Below, piece after piece: positions 24,701-38,339 of a DNA stretch of 64,000 nt (the stretch's first letter is position 1; every line of letters starts with the position of its first letter). The position numbers were made by a program, and so were the translations under genes. The stretch is taken from positions 6,166,428 through 6,230,427 of the forward strand of contig NC_085067.1 of NCBI RefSeq assembly GCF_963662255.1, given 5' to 3'. The notes under the pieces were generated by a model. It did no database searches and was not told the DNA's origin. It worked only from the letters and a program-made list of their open reading frames with translations. The stretch is from Cinclus cinclus. Its lineage: Eukaryota > Chordata > Aves > Passeriformes > Cinclidae.

Positions 24701-27700
24701 AGACAAAACAAGGAGCCATGTTGCCTGTGAGATCTGGTGATGATGCCTTGAAGCAGCTCCTGGCACTGCTGAGTCCTTGGCCTCAGAGGTGGAAGTATAA
24801 GGCTTGCCCAGGCTCCTCCCTGTTTCCTGCTCTTTGAGCAGTTCTTGGAAATGCTTTTCCAGGGGATTTTGGCCCCTGAAGAGGAAAACACCTGCTTCTG
24901 TGTTGTTCTTTGGCTTAATGCATAATCCTGTAGCCACCTGTCTGGCTTGGGATATCCAGAGATTGATCCTCAGAGCCCTGCTCTGCCTGAGGTGTCAGGC
25001 ATCCCTCCTGCCCAGCACTGGCACTTGGAGTGAATGTTCCTTCACCTCCTGGGCTCCTCTTCTTGCTCTGTGTGCTCAGCCATCCCTTGCTACTGCTGCC
25101 AGAAGTCATGGGTTTCAGGATGGCCAGGAATCCCCTTCTGAAAATAACTCATCTTAATGACTATGTTTTCATTTAGCAGAGTTCAGTCCTCAGTTCCTCT
25201 TAGCCTCTTAGTCTTCTTAGCCAAAGGATGTTGGTGCTCTGCCTTGTTCTCTTCTGTGGTGTTCTAGGGAATGAGGGACTTCTACCTGGAAGAGGATCTG
25301 TGCCACCCATGCCTTTCTTTACCTGTTCAACACCACTTGTGGCATGTGAGCAGTCCTTCCCTTCTGCTTCATGTTTGTTTATCCATCAAAAGTGGTTAAC
25401 CAGAAAATAGCACCCCCTCCTTCCTGCTTGTGACAGATACTGCTCTTTGGACTGGAATAATAGCTCCAGTGGCTGTCTCTTGATTTGCAGCTTTTTGAAC
25501 CACAGAACCAATGCTTGTGAACCTCTGTCTTTCCTTGAAAGCCCCAGAGTGGATGGGGAGAGCTGAAGATGGGTTGTGCAGGTACAGCTGCAGCTCTGAT
25601 CCACATGATGATGCTCTGTATCTTCCTGGGAGTGTGGAGTTGGGAGCAGCTGTACTCTCCATGCTAGAGTATCCACCTGGACAGGATGGAGATTGGAGAA
25701 GGAATGCCTTGGCCAGCCTGTTTGTCACAGCACTGCTTTCTCCTGATGCCCCCCAGAAGTGGATTCATGAAGCAAGGACAAGGTTCCCCTAAGCCAAGTG
25801 TTTGATCTCTCTTTTGCCTCCTGCCAGGTGGAGTTACAACATCACTTGTGCAAATTTTCCTTTCCCAGGCTGGTAGAAAAGCCTGGCAGCTTCTGTGGCA
25901 GGCCTGATGATTGCTAAGGAGCTCTTCTCCTCTTACCCAGGGCCAGGTGCCTTGCAGAGGTATGGGATGCTCCCTGGCTTAAGCCAAGTCTTGCTAGGCA
26001 GCTCCAGGAGGATGGGCTGGGAGTTGGGGTGACAGTGGATGCACTCAGTGGTAATTTGCTCTTGGTGTTGTGTAATGTTTGTTGCCTCATCCCATGATGC
26101 CTCCAGGGACCAGGCTGCTGGGGCTGGTGGGCTGCTCAGGTGTCTGCCTGGGTGGATGGGACCAGGGTTTGTATTTGGAAGATGCAAAGATACTGTCTCA
26201 TGATCTAAACAGGGTTATTGTTAAAAACTGGTTTATTTTATACACCAGGTGATTTGCACTGTGTCTTGCCAGGTGTGAGTGTGTGGAAGCTCACAAGGAA
26301 GGACAGAGGCCACTGTTTCATCTTAAGGATGTGGTGTATTCAAAACAGGGCCTGAAGCTCAGAGTGGTGCTGGGTTTCCTTGCTGGGCACCAGCTGGGGT
26401 GGTGTGGGAATGCCTTCTTTTCACCTCTGACAACACAGACTGTGTGATCCTCTCCTGTCAAGACTGTTGAGTTTGATCCCCAGCTGGCTTCTGGTGTGCA
26501 CACAAAGTCTGGCTGGGACATGCCTGGTGTCACTTGCAGGGAGCTGGAGCACACCAGCTACAGGCAGACCTCTGGCACTCAGCCCTAGTGGAAGCCATGG
26601 CTGAAAGCAAAGCCTTTGCTGGGCTTGTAAGGGTCTGTTGGAATGTTCTCTTCTCCCCCTCTAAACCTGACCTTTCTCCTTGGCATCCTGGCCAGTGACC
26701 TGCTTGTCTCCCTTCTCTCTAGCTTGCCCCACATGTGCCCATCACACTAAACAGTGTCTGACTTCTTTGTCTCATCTCTCCTTGTGCAGCCACACCAATA
26801 GAGCCAGAATCAGTGGTGAAGAAGTACCTGGAAGAGCTGAAGAGTGCTCCTGCTGATGAGGTAAGACAACAGTGAAGCAGCTCCAGCTTGCCCAATTCAC
26901 TGGGGTGCCAAGGAAACCAGGAGTGCTCAAAGGACCATCCTTCCTTGGGTGTCTGGTGGGGTACATGGTGCTGCTTGCACGTGAGGTGGAGTTCTCAGCA
27001 CTGCCTGAAATTCACTCGTGACAACAGATAACTTGTCCCCATCAGAGGATTGTGATGAAGGCACAGTGTGGGTTAAATAATTCATCCTGACAGTGCCTCC
27101 CCATTTCCTTTGGAGGAAGGAGTTTGGTTTTGGTCTCAATGCTCAGAGGTCAAAACTAGAGATCAAACCCTGCACTGGAGCTCCTTTGCAGGGAAACAGG
27201 ATGTAACAATACTTTTCTCTCTAACTGATGACAGCTCTCCACCTCCTGGACAAAGCAGGAAGTGAAGTAGGGCTGTACCAGCCAGATAAGGAAACGTGTC
27301 TCTGTGTCTTTAAATCTCAATTAAAGCTGAAGGCAAATCTTCCTGAAGCATCTCCTTGATGGCTTCCTTGGTATGTCAGTCCTCAGGACCAGCCTGTGCT
27401 CACACCATGTGGTGGTTTCTCCTCTAGGACTGCATGATCTGCATGGAGAAGCTGTCTTCCCCCTCAGGCTACAGTGACTCTTGCCAGTCCAGCACCATCA
27501 GGCCAGAGGCAGTCGGTTGCCTGAAGAACTGCCAGCACTCCTTCCACATGCTCTGCATGCTGGCCATGTACTCCAATGGGAACAAGGTACTGAGCTGGCC
27601 CATCCTCACCAGGCCCCTGTGTGCAGGTGGCTGGGCTGTGGAGCTCTGATGTGGCTTTTCTCCCCTGGCAGGATGGCAGTTTGCAGTGTCCCTCCTGTAA

Positions 27701-28881
27701 AACCATCTATGGAGAGAAAACCGGTACCCAGCCCAAAGGGAAGATGGAGATCTCCACTTTCCCCCAGTCCCTCCCAGGACACAAGGACTGTGGGACAATC
27801 CGGATTGTGTATCACATCAGCAGGGGCATCCAGGTGAGTGCCCAGCATGCTGGCAGACAGCACAAGCTGGGAGAGCCTCCCAGAAAAGTCTTGGGATCCA
27901 GTGCAGCACCTGCTGACAGCCCTTTGCTGAGCAGCCTGTGGTGCCTGGAGCCAGCAGCTGCTCTGGCAATTCAACATGTGAGAGTCTCCTCCATTGGGGA
28001 TCATTTCCTGAGCAGCTCCAGCTGTTCATATGCAGTAAAGTCTGATGTCTGCCTGGAGCAGGGAGGATCACAAGGTGGGAAACATCCCATGGTCTGGTTT
28101 CACAGCCCATGATAATTTCAGTGGTGGGAGTCAACTTTCAAAGGTTTGAGCTGTGTAGCCTTTTTAAGATGTTACCAAACCACATTCTGTCTCTCACCAG
28201 AATTTAGGTATATTTTAGATCTGGCTTTGTATCCCAGCATGAGACTGCTTTTGGAGGATCTGTAATACTTACGTGTCCCATAAGAACAAGTTGGACACGT
28301 TGTACTCACCAGCAATAAATACCTTGCTGCCTTTACATGGATGAGCTGGTTTGGCATGGGCCTATGTCAGATCCTGCAGCTGATGGATTGTCCAATTCAT
28401 ATGAAGATAGTTATGTCCATGACTAATCTGTCTCATCTCTTGCAGGGCCCAGAGCACCCCAACCCTGGGATGCCATACACAGCCAGAGGCTTTCCTCGCT
28501 CTTGTTATCTACCAGACAATGAGAAGGGCAGAAAGGTGAGGTATCACACCCTGATGACATCACCCTTCTTAAGCTGTCAAGCTCCTGTCAAGCTGCATTC
28601 ATGGCACAAGTCTCCTAGCTGCTGTTCCTAGCTTTGTTTTTCCTTCCCCCCTCTAGGTCCTGGAGCTCCTGAAGGTGGCCTGGAAGAGGCGCCTGATTTT
28701 CACAGTGGGCACCTCCAACACCACTGGTGAGAGCAACACGGTGGTGTGGAACGAGATCCACCACAAGACTGAGATTGACTCAAACCTGAGTGGCCATGGC
28801 TACCCTGACCCCAACTACCTGGACAATGTGCTGGCAGAGCTGGCTGCCCAGGGTGTCACCGAGGACTGCCTGGGCCAGTGA
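4042..28881 (+). CDS. DTX2: DTX2, Deltex E3 ubiquitin ligase 2 (5'-partial)
   Basis: RING-type E3 ubiquitin ligase of the Deltex family, known for modulating Notch signalling and for acting on ADP-ribosylated substrates through its C-terminal DTC domain. Eight coding exons are visible: 4042-4627, 12748-12806, 19545-19676, 26790-26860, 27428-27586, 27672-27833, 28446-28535, 28657-28881. All junctions are GT-AG and the phases join into one frame of about 494 residues; human DTX2 is about 622. Counting from the Met at 4047, a WWE domain starts near residue 4 ([12 protein letters not shown] at 19-30). The RING has C283, C286, C316, H318, H321, C324, C340 and C343. The DTC domain runs from about 346 to the end and includes IHHKTE and [10 protein letters not shown]. 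The exon at 4042 opens with two bases of a split codon, then Thr-Met, as at the human exon junction. The Met at 4047 is therefore internal, and the first WWE exon is left of the window. The linker between WWE and RING is shorter than in human. Confidence 0.93.
10170..10715 (+). mobile_element. Solo-LTR-like endogenous retrovirus remnant
   Basis: Recognised by resemblance to avian ERV long terminal repeats of the type containing 'GGTCAGCTGTCC', 'CCCCCAGCCTCCTCACTG', 'GTGAGGAGCAGAAAAGGCC' and a 3' part like 'CCAGCTACTAGGAAGGAAA...ACTGAAACCAGAACA'. No gag, pol or env frame is adjacent, so it appears to be a solo LTR or LTR fragment lying in a DTX2 intron. The class (ERVL-like) and exact ends are from memory and approximate. 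Confidence 0.55.
12702..12733. repeat. Poly-T tract before a DTX2 acceptor
   Basis: About 32 consecutive T ending 14 bases before the acceptor of the 59-base DTX2 exon at 12748, acting as an extreme polypyrimidine tract. It could also be the reverse-strand poly-A of an old retrotransposed insertion, but I see no matching element. Confidence 0.8.
12807..19544 (+). other. DTX2 intron (6.7 kb)
   Basis: Non-coding intron between the PKPSRV exon and the LMSAAGLPV exon. It contains a near-perfect inverted repeat at 16795-16846 (listed separately) and AT-rich TAATTA-containing stretches around 14195-14430. No gene of its own was recognised. Confidence 0.75.
16795..16846. repeat. Near-perfect inverted repeat (18-bp stem, 16-base loop)
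   Basis: The left arm at 16795-16812 (AAATTGGCCAAGAAAAGG) is the reverse complement of the right arm at 16829-16846 except for one position. It lies in a DTX2 intron and would fold as a short hairpin in either strand's transcript. Confidence 0.75.
19677..26789 (+). other. DTX2 intron (7.1 kb)
   Basis: Non-coding intron. Many short frames on both strands are open but none resembles a known protein. The block at about 23010-23330 stands out because it keeps several CpGs in a CpG-poor setting (see findings). No diagnostic repeat family was identified. Confidence 0.7.
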
Positions 28882-29305
28882 GCCTCAGGGGCCACCTTGT
28901 GCACTTACTCCTGATGCCTTAAGTTCCTGTGTCCGACCACCCATCACACTGAGCAATAACAGTTCCGTGGGAGCCCTGCCCGCTCTTCACATTTTTTTGG
29001 GGTGGGGGGGAAAGGGAAGGATATTTTTGTAGAAGCTGTGCTTGTGTCTCTGGGTGGGATTGGTGGCTGCAGCCAGGAGCAGCTGGAATGGGACTGAGGT
29101 GACAGATCCCCTGGGGAAGGCAGGACCTTCCTTTGGTAATGCCTGGGGACAGGATGGGAGAGGAGAGTGCCTTGCTTCCAGTAGACCACATGTAAGTCAA
29201 ACAAGGCCCTCTTTTTGGGACACATCAGCTCCCTGTCTGAGGCACCTCTTGCCTCCCTCCTGCCGTATATCTCTGCTCGGCCCCAATAAACTTCATTCTC
29301 ACAGC
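28882..29305 (+). other. DTX2: DTX2 3' UTR
   Basis: Follows the TGA at 28879-28881 and ends shortly after the AATAAA at 29285-29290, giving a 3' UTR of about 420 bases. The exact cleavage site is inferred. Confidence 0.7.
29285..29290 (+). terminator. DTX2: DTX2 polyadenylation signal AATAAA
   Basis: Canonical AATAAA about 400 bases after the DTX2 stop codon, followed within 20-30 bases by C/T-rich sequence suited to cleavage. Confidence 0.75.
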
Positions 29306-32067
29306 AACACCCTGCTCTGCCTTCCTGCTGCCTCGGGGCTTGGGGTGGCACGCTCTGGGAAAGCAGCCTGTTCCATGGAGCCACAGCCCATCAGTCCAGC
29401 CAGGAGGGAGGAGGGGAAGCTCAGCTCTTTTGGAGGGTCACATGTCAGTGGAGGCAGGACATTTGTCCCAGGGGTCGTGGTTCCAGCCTGTCAATGCTTT
29501 GGCCACTGGAGTTTGGTGGCCTGTGGTGCCAGCAGAGTTGACTGTTATCAGTGTCCACCCTGTGGGAAGTTGCAGCCCCCTGTTCTTGGCTGTGAGCTGC
29601 CAGCCCCTCGCCTTTCATCCCAAAGATGGGAGGCAGAGCGTGTCGCTCTCTCCCCTTCTCAGGTGCAATGGCAGCAATTCAGTGAAGCCTGTGGAGGGAG
29701 GAGCTGCTGTGCTTTGTGTTGCTGCTGAAGGGATGGTAGTGCCACCAGCTGGTCACAGTTGCCTTTTTCCCAACAGCAGTGGTGGCCAGCCCAGGTGCCA
29801 ACAGTGATGCCCGGGCTGGGAGCCTGTTCGTGCTCTGGGTGCTGGCACCTGGCAAATATGATATTGCCCCAGTCCTCAGGCTGCTTGTCACGTGGGAGCT
29901 GATGTCTTTTGAAGAGCTGTTTCTTGTCACCTGGGGACTGATACCTTCTGAAGAGCTGTTTCTGGCTCTTCCCCTCCCTGGAGCCACCAGGCCCAGCTGC
30001 ACATTAAGTCCATCCAATCCATGCCTGTGGCACTGGTGCCATCTGCTATTTCACCTCCTTGGGAAACGGGATGGGTCTGGGCTTTGTGGCAGCACTATCT
30101 TTGCCTCCTCCTGGGACCAGCACCTCCTGGACCAGCTGGCACTTTGCTTCCTGTCATGCCAGTATAAAAATTCAAGATTTTGTGAGCCAGAGGCGTGGAG
30201 TTTTCCCCAGTGTCCATCTTGTGCCTGCAGGCTCTAAGAGGAAGCCCCTCAACCATGCAGTGAAATCTGGGCAGGCTGCAGGAATGGCAGCTGCAGTGAC
30301 GTGTCTGTGTTGCTAAGCTCTACACAAATGGGCTCTGGGTGTTCCTCTGCCACCCTGGTTGCAAAAGGGAGAGGTCTTGAGTTCAAACCTCAGCTTTGTA
30401 TCCCTGGATCATGTCACAGCAGTCAAAGCAGTGAATTGAAGTGAAAATTGAAGCAGGGTTCACTCAGTCCTGTACAGAGCAAGAATTTCCTGCTGAGTCT
30501 GGCCTAAGGCATCTCCAGCAGCTGCTGCTGAGTGTGAATCAGCTGGAGCCTCCCTACATCTGGGCTGGTCCAGGGCAGGGGCACTGGGCTGTGGTGAGCC
30601 AGCCAAGCTCAGCAGCTCATCCCTGACTGCCCTGGTTTTGGACAGGAGGCATCTCCTAAAGTCCTCTCTGTGCTGGGCCCAAGGTGGCCTAGCCCCCGTG
30701 GCAGGGGGAGCCAAGGCGGGGAAGGAGCAGAGCCAGGTGCTCAGGCACAGGGGCAGGGTGGGATGAAAGCATAACCATGGTGCTTCTCGGGGCCAGGAGG
30801 GGACAGAGCCCCAGATAAAGGCTTATGATGCTCCCACGCACATTTGACCAAAAGCCTTGTGTTTCCCATCCCCAGCAGGAGCCCCAGGGAGAGGAGAGGG
30901 GGGTGTTTCTCCCAGCCCCTGCGGTGATGGCTCATCTGCCACAGGGTGGTTATTATTAGCCCAGCCTTGACCCCGCAGCTATGCTGGGTACCCGCAGCTG
31001 AAACTGTGACTCACTGTCCCGTCCCCCTGCGTCACCCACCCTGCGTCATCCACCCTGCCCCTCACCTTGCTGCTGGCACCTTGCCGGCCGGGGAGTACCA
31101 GGGAGGGGTCTGGGGGAACTGGGGAGCCCCCCGAGCCAAGTGTTGCTGGATAGGGGTGGGGGATAAGGCAGGGATAAGAAGGAGGAGGGACAGAGGCCGC
31201 AGCTGCGCCTGTTTTTCCCTTCTGCAGCTGGACGGTGTAATCTTTGAATGCCCCATTTCCACTTAATCTGAAGGCGCGGTCCCGGCCCCTTGGGAAGGGG
31301 GGGGCTGGAAATCTCCTCCCACGCAGGGGTGGGCGGCCGCTCCCCTTGGCAAACACGGGAGAAGGAGCGCTCCAGCCTCGCTACGGGGGGAGCGCCGGTG
31401 AGGGGCTCCACTCCCGCTCCGGGGCCCTGTCCCTGCCCCCACCCCAAGGGCTTGGAAGGGGTACGAGAAATGGGGAAATGTCAGCGTGGGGTGGCCCCAG
31501 ATTTGAAAATGCTTCCGTGCTCTTGGTGCTGGGTGGGACCGCTCACCTAAACGTTGGGATTTGGGTTTGTTCGGGTGTGATGCTCTTCAGTGCTTCCCTG
31601 CCCGCGGGGCAGGGCTGGCTGAGCCCGAACCAGTGGGTACAAGGCTTCCGCAGAGAGCTGAGTTTTGGTGGGGCGAGTGGGGGTCCGGGACGACTTGCCT
31701 AGCTGCCCCCACAGCGCCATTAAGGACTATAAGTCCTGCCAACCCATCGCCGCAGTGCCTCCTCTGCCTCGGTTTCTCCCTTCACGTGACTGTCTTGTGC
31801 CCTGACTCCTCGCAGGTGCCCCGGGGGTCCTGCACGACGGTTCCCAGCGGGTTTGGGACCAGCGGGGTGACTCGGGGTGCTCAGCTGTCCCCTCTGCCCG
31901 CGGGTCTGGCCGGGCCGGCAGAGCCGGTGCAGGAATGCGGGGCTGGGAGGGTCCGGCTCCAGGACAGGCGGTCCCTGCTGCGGGACACTGGGGGCAGTTC
32001 GTCCCCTCGGCGGTGGGACGGGGAGAGCTGAGCAGGACAGCACATCCAGCACCACCAGGACGACGCC
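29306..32067. other. Intergenic DTX2-UPK3B, turning GC-rich
   Basis: No gene recognised. The first half has moderate GC. From about 31000 the sequence becomes strongly GC- and CpG-rich, and this continues into the first UPK3B exon, so the right end probably holds the UPK3B promoter and 5' UTR. Several open frames exist on both strands but look like by-products of high GC. Confidence 0.55.
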
Positions 32068-33814
<1,747 letters not shown>

Positions 33815-34236
33815 AATCTGATTTTACATCTGCGACTGTCTCCTCCTGATCTTTGGCCATGCAGGGTGGGACTGTGAAGATGGGGGACCCCAAAAACCAC
33901 GTGGGGCCCTGGCTCGGTGGCACTTGGTGTCGATGTGGGGGGCACTTGTTGCCACTGGTGGGGTCTGTGGGGCGCATCACCACGGGATACTCCCTTCTGC
34001 CCACCACCCGGATGAAGCTGTCACCCACCCATGCCACAAACGCAGCGGTTCTCAGCACGCCTCGCCGGCGGGCGCTCAAACATAACAAATGCTCCCGGGG
34101 AAACGAGCCCAACCTGTTTGCCACGGGGCTGCGGCCGCTGCAGGAATGTGGGCGGTTGGTGACCACAGGCGGGTCCCATGGGGACGCGGAGCCCGAGCAC
34201 CCGCACTCCCGCCCTCGGCACCCAGGCGCCCGCACC

Positions 34237-36159
34237 ATGCTCCCGCTGCTCCTCCTGCTCCTGCCCGCCGCCCACGGCATAGGTGAGTCCAGCGACGCCA
34301 TCGGGATGGGCTCGGGATTCTCCTTGGCGCTGTGAGAGTTCTCTGTGTACAGGCAGCAGGACCCCGCTGAGCCTGGGGGTGTAGGGCAGATGATGCCCCC
34401 CCTATTCTGGATCCTATTCTGGGTGTCACCGATATTGGTTGACTGGCACAGTGTGGGTATCTTTGGAGGTCCCTACTGGAGTCCACCATGGTCCCCCCGA
34501 ACTGTAGGGCAGCTGATGCCCTCCCCCCCCCCCCCCCCCCCCCAATTCTGGGTGCCACCCCAAGTGTCCCTGGTGTCACCCACTCTGGTCCTCTGTGAGT
34601 CCTGCACGTGTGTTCTCCCCACAGATGGAAGCATGGTGCGTCTTTGCTTCCTGTTTTAATGAAGCACCTATCTGAGCCCAGACTTGGGGGGGGGTGGGAG
34701 GAGAGGAGAGGCCCCACTGCCGAGATCTCAGCGTTCAGCTGCCTCCTGTCCCTGTCCCCACCCCGAGCCCCGGCACCACGGCCACCCGTCAGAGCCTCCG
34801 TTCAGGGGCTGCAGCGGGGGATCCACACCTCCACCGCACCCCCTTGGCTTCTCACCGCAGTCCGGCTGAAGTACACGCCGGTCCTGACCAAGGAGCCCCC
34901 GCTGGGGGGGCAGAGGACCACCTCCACCTTCGTGCTGGACCAGCCCCGCTGCGTCTTCCAAGACTACGGCAACGCCGACATCTGGCTGGTGGTGGCCCTG
35001 GACCAGGGTAGGTGGGAGCAGCCCAGAGCAGGGGGCGTACAGGGGGTCCCCGTACCCCCCACCAAGTCCCTCCTCACCCCCATCCCCTCCCTGCAGCTGC
35101 ATCCACCTTCAACAACACCGCGAGACCGGGGAGTCCCGAGACCGCATTTCAGAGCTTCCCTAAACCCGTCCGTGCCTACATGACCCTCAACGCCACCCTG
35201 GTCAGCTACCCCTGCCCCAAACCCGCCGGGGACATCACGGTGCTGCGCGTCGGCAGCGAGACGAGCTGCGCCCAGGATGTGATGAGACCCACCTGCAATG
35301 GCCCCCTGCCCGGCCCCGGGCCCTACAGGTGAGCCTGCTCGTGGGGACCTGCCCCCCTCGAGGGCTGCCGGCAGCCCCCGGCTCACGGGACCGTGGCCAA
35401 CAACCTCCCTTCCTATCCTAGGGTGAAGTTCCTCGCCCTGGAAGGCTCTGTGCCCGTGGCTGAGACAGAGTGGTCGAAGCCAATCACGCTGATCGAAGGT
35501 AGAGCCGTCAGGGTCTCGTGCTGCCCCCACACCCAGCCCACAACACTCGAGGGGGGATATGGGGTAGTCCTGGGCGTGTGGGGTGGTCCCAAGGGGCTCA
35601 GTGCTGAACAGCAGTGGTTTGGGGTGAGGCTTCGGTGAGCAGCTGGGGAAACTGAGGTAGGGCTCTGCCGCGGGTCTGACCCGTGTACGGTGGCACCGTG
35701 TGATGGCACGTTGTGTTGGCACACACGAGCACACCGTCACCCATCCGGACCCCCTGAGTCACTCTGGCTTGTGTATCCCTCCATCCTGATCCCTCTCCTC
35801 CTGCTCTCTCCCCAGCCAAGTCACCTAGCAGCATCTCCACAAAGAGCAGCGCCAGCATGATCGCCATCACCACCATCCTCTCCATCCTCTTCGCCATCCT
35901 CCTGGCCGGACTGGTGGCCATGCTCGTCTTCTGGAGGTGAGTGCCACCACCAAATCCCACCCAGAGTGCTGAGCACACGAGACCGGCGTCAGAGGGTGAC
36001 GCCGTCACCCCTTGCTCCTCCCCCTCATCCCTCACCTCGCCTTCCCTCCCCAGCTCGGACTCCTGCGGCGGCAGCAGCACCTTCAGCAAGCCGGAGTCGG
36101 TGACGGTGCGGCGGTACAATACCCACCACGTCTATGACCAGCCGGCCGCCCGGCTCTGA
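34237..36159 (+). CDS. UPK3BL1: UPK3BL, uroplakin-3B-like protein
   Basis: Tandem paralogue of UPK3B, predicted single-pass membrane glycoprotein of 242 residues (human UPK3BL1 about 263). Six exons: 34237-34282, 34861-35007, 35097-35328, 35422-35498, 35816-35936, 36054-36159. Exons 4 and 5 are 77 and 121 bases, exactly as in UPK3B, and every intron phase matches. The signal peptide is MLPLLLLLLPAAHG. The ectodomain has FVLDQPRCVF, AYMTLN, NGPLPGPGPYR and VAETEWSKPITL; NNT and NAT are possible N-glycosylation sites. The transmembrane helix is about residues 182-207 and the tail ends RRYNTHHVYDQPAARL. The tail with VRRYNTHH resembles human UPK3BL more than UPK3B. The orthology label rests on remembered sequences and gene order, and a lineage-specific duplication is possible. 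Confidence 0.85.
34523..34543. repeat. Run of 21 C in UPK3BL intron 1
   Basis: Uninterrupted C homopolymer. Such runs are error-prone in sequencing and assembly, so the length is uncertain; the opposite strand could form a G-quadruplex. Confidence 0.85.
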
Positions 36160-36304
36160 GCCCCCGCCGCCCCCCGGCACCGCCGCCCTCCCCCGTGCGG
36201 GGGTCAGAGTGTCCCGCACCGCTCCGTCCCTGTGGGTGACACGAGTCACCGCCGTGGGGACACGGCCGGAGCCACCAGCCGGGACAGGGGCGATGGAGCG
36301 GGAC

Positions 36305-36310
36305 ATTAAA
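36305..36310 (+). terminator. UPK3BL1: UPK3BL polyadenylation signal ATTAAA
   Basis: ATTAAA, the commonest variant of the polyadenylation hexamer, lies 146 bases after the UPK3BL stop codon; no AATAAA is nearer. Confidence 0.6.
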
Positions 36311-36329
36311 GGCTTTTTCGCGTGCTTTG

Positions 36330-37879
36330 TGTCCGACCTGTGCCTCTTGTTTGTGTCTCCTCGATGCCTCCCGCAGCCTCGGGAAGCCCCACGGTCCCCT
36401 GTACCCCCACTCTTGAGACCCATCGCTGGGTGGGAGACTCCACGGGGCAGGGTGCGGCCGGGGATGCTCTGGAGTGGTTGGGAGACGCTGTCACATCCAG
36501 CAAGGGCATCGATGCCACCTGTGCCCACCTCGGATGGGGAGAAGTCCCCCGGGTGCAGGGCAGCGAGAGGAGCCTGACCTCCCCAGACCTGATGCTGGGA
36601 TGAGGGGCACTGAAATGCCCCGTGAGGTGGTGGTGGTGGGTGTGGGGGGTGTTTCTCCAGCCCTTTTCTCTCTCCCTGACCAAGCCCAGAGGAGGGGCTC
36701 TCACACCCCGAGATGGCCCAATCCGTCTCGGGGTGCAGCTCGGGCTCCTCTGAAGAGCCATGAGACCTCAAGGGGGAACCGGCACCCCGCGGTGTGTGAT
36801 CCTGCACCGGGGGTGTCCCTGAGCGGGAGCTGGGGGCTGTGGGGGCTGATCCTGCACTGCTGAGGAGGGGGCTGGGCGGGTGGAAGGGAAGCTGATCCTG
36901 TACCAGCGGCTGGAAGGGACCACATCCATCATTCCCGATCCCAACAGCGGGGCGTGGGTCTCTGACGCTGATCTCAGGGCTGTGGGTGCCCTGATCCTGC
37001 AACCCGGGCAGGATGAGACCCCGCTGGTGCTGAAGACAACCCCGTTGTGGGTGGAGTTAGGGCAGGTGTGTGTGTGTACCTGTATGTACCATACACAATT
37101 AAAAGCCCCGTTTTTCCCCCGCAGGCGCCACGCCAAGGGCAGCATCACATTGACGCCCCAGCCCGGTCACAGCGCCCTTACGGGGTGTCCTTGTGCCTCA
37201 TGGGAGGGGTGTTAGCAACCTGCCCGCACCCCGCTGCTAGAGCCGCCTCCGTGGAGCCCGGCCAAGGGAAATCAAGCAAATCCAGCGATTAACTCCTGCC
37301 GAGATCAGCGTGGGAGCAGCGGAAGGATGGTTCCATCCGGCAAACGCGGGTCCTCTCCGCCCTACACCCCGTGCCCCGAAATAAAACAATTGCTTCAGCT
37401 GCAAAGGGCTTCGAGGGCTGGGCGGGGAGCGTGTCACCCGCCCCGCGTGCGTCGCTGGAGGCGGGACATGCGGCCCCGATCGCCGGTGGGGCTGGAGGGG
37501 GCACACGGGAGGCTCGTGGGATGGTGGCGGGGACTGCACCTTGTCCCCTTGCTGTCCCCCCGTGCGGGGGAGGCAGACGGGCAGCGCTGTAGGAACAGAG
37601 CGGTGTGTTCCCAGAGTGTCCCTGCAGCGTCCCCATAGCGTTCCCGCGGCGAAAATGCCATGGCCAGCACAGCCCTGAGTCCCAGCTTTGGGTACCTGCC
37701 CAGCCCTCGAGCCCAGCTGGGTCTCGCCTTGGGGCGGGGGAGGCTCCCCCTCCCTCCGCTGGCATTTAGGGCACCAAGAACCTAGAGATGCCACCTGTCC
37801 TCGAGTGCCCTGCAGCCAGGAGGTGCAGTACTTCAGAAACAAAACAAAAACAGATTAAAAATCAATAAACCGTGGAGGT
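36330..37879. other. Intergenic UPK3BL-RASA4
   Basis: GC-rich, with long open frames on both strands that I attribute to composition. No protein was recognised and no repeat family identified. It merges into the CpG-rich RASA4 promoter region. Confidence 0.5.
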
Positions 37880-38339
37880 TTGGGGTGCAGAGCAGCGCGG
37901 CCGATGCATGTTCTGGGGGGCGCGGAGGGGTCCGGTGTGGATTTGGTCCAATCCAGGTGGACGCCGGGTAGGGCAGGCTGGGACTGCACCGCCCTGGAGG
38001 GACGGGCGGTGCCGGGGGCTGAGGGGGACGGAGGGGACACATCGAGGGGACACAGCGAGGGGACGGAGGGGACACAGCGAGGGGACCCCGCGGGACCCCG
38101 GCAGAGCGGAACCCGGCCCCGCCCACCCCTCACAGGCCACACCCCTTGGCCGACAGCCGATAGGATCATCCAATGGGAGAAGCGGATCTGAACCAAACCA
38201 CGCCCCCATCTCCCCGCCCCCGCGCGCTGATTGGCGGCCGCCGCCGCCGGCCCGCACATGGGCGCTGTGCTCGGGGCCGCGGGTTCGAGGCCGCGCTCGG
38301 CGCCGTTTGGCTCCGCTCCGCTCGGCTCCGCTGCCCGCC
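37880..38339 (+). promoter_or_regulatory. RASA4: RASA4 CpG-rich promoter and 5' UTR
   Basis: Dense CpG and GC sequence directly upstream of the RASA4 start codon. It includes an imperfect 'gaggggac' direct repeat at about 38028-38095, CCAAT-type boxes (CCAAT at 37949-37953 and 38170-38174, ATTGG near 38230) and several GGGCGG/CCGCCC-type GC boxes. This is typical of a CpG-island promoter; the transcription start is not determinable. Confidence 0.6.

Noticed and set aside
36025..37002. 325-codon - strand frame over the end of UPK3BL
   Set aside because: GC-rich DNA is stop-poor; the frame overlaps a real exon antisense and encodes a Gly/Pro/Ser/Arg-rich sequence with no domain.
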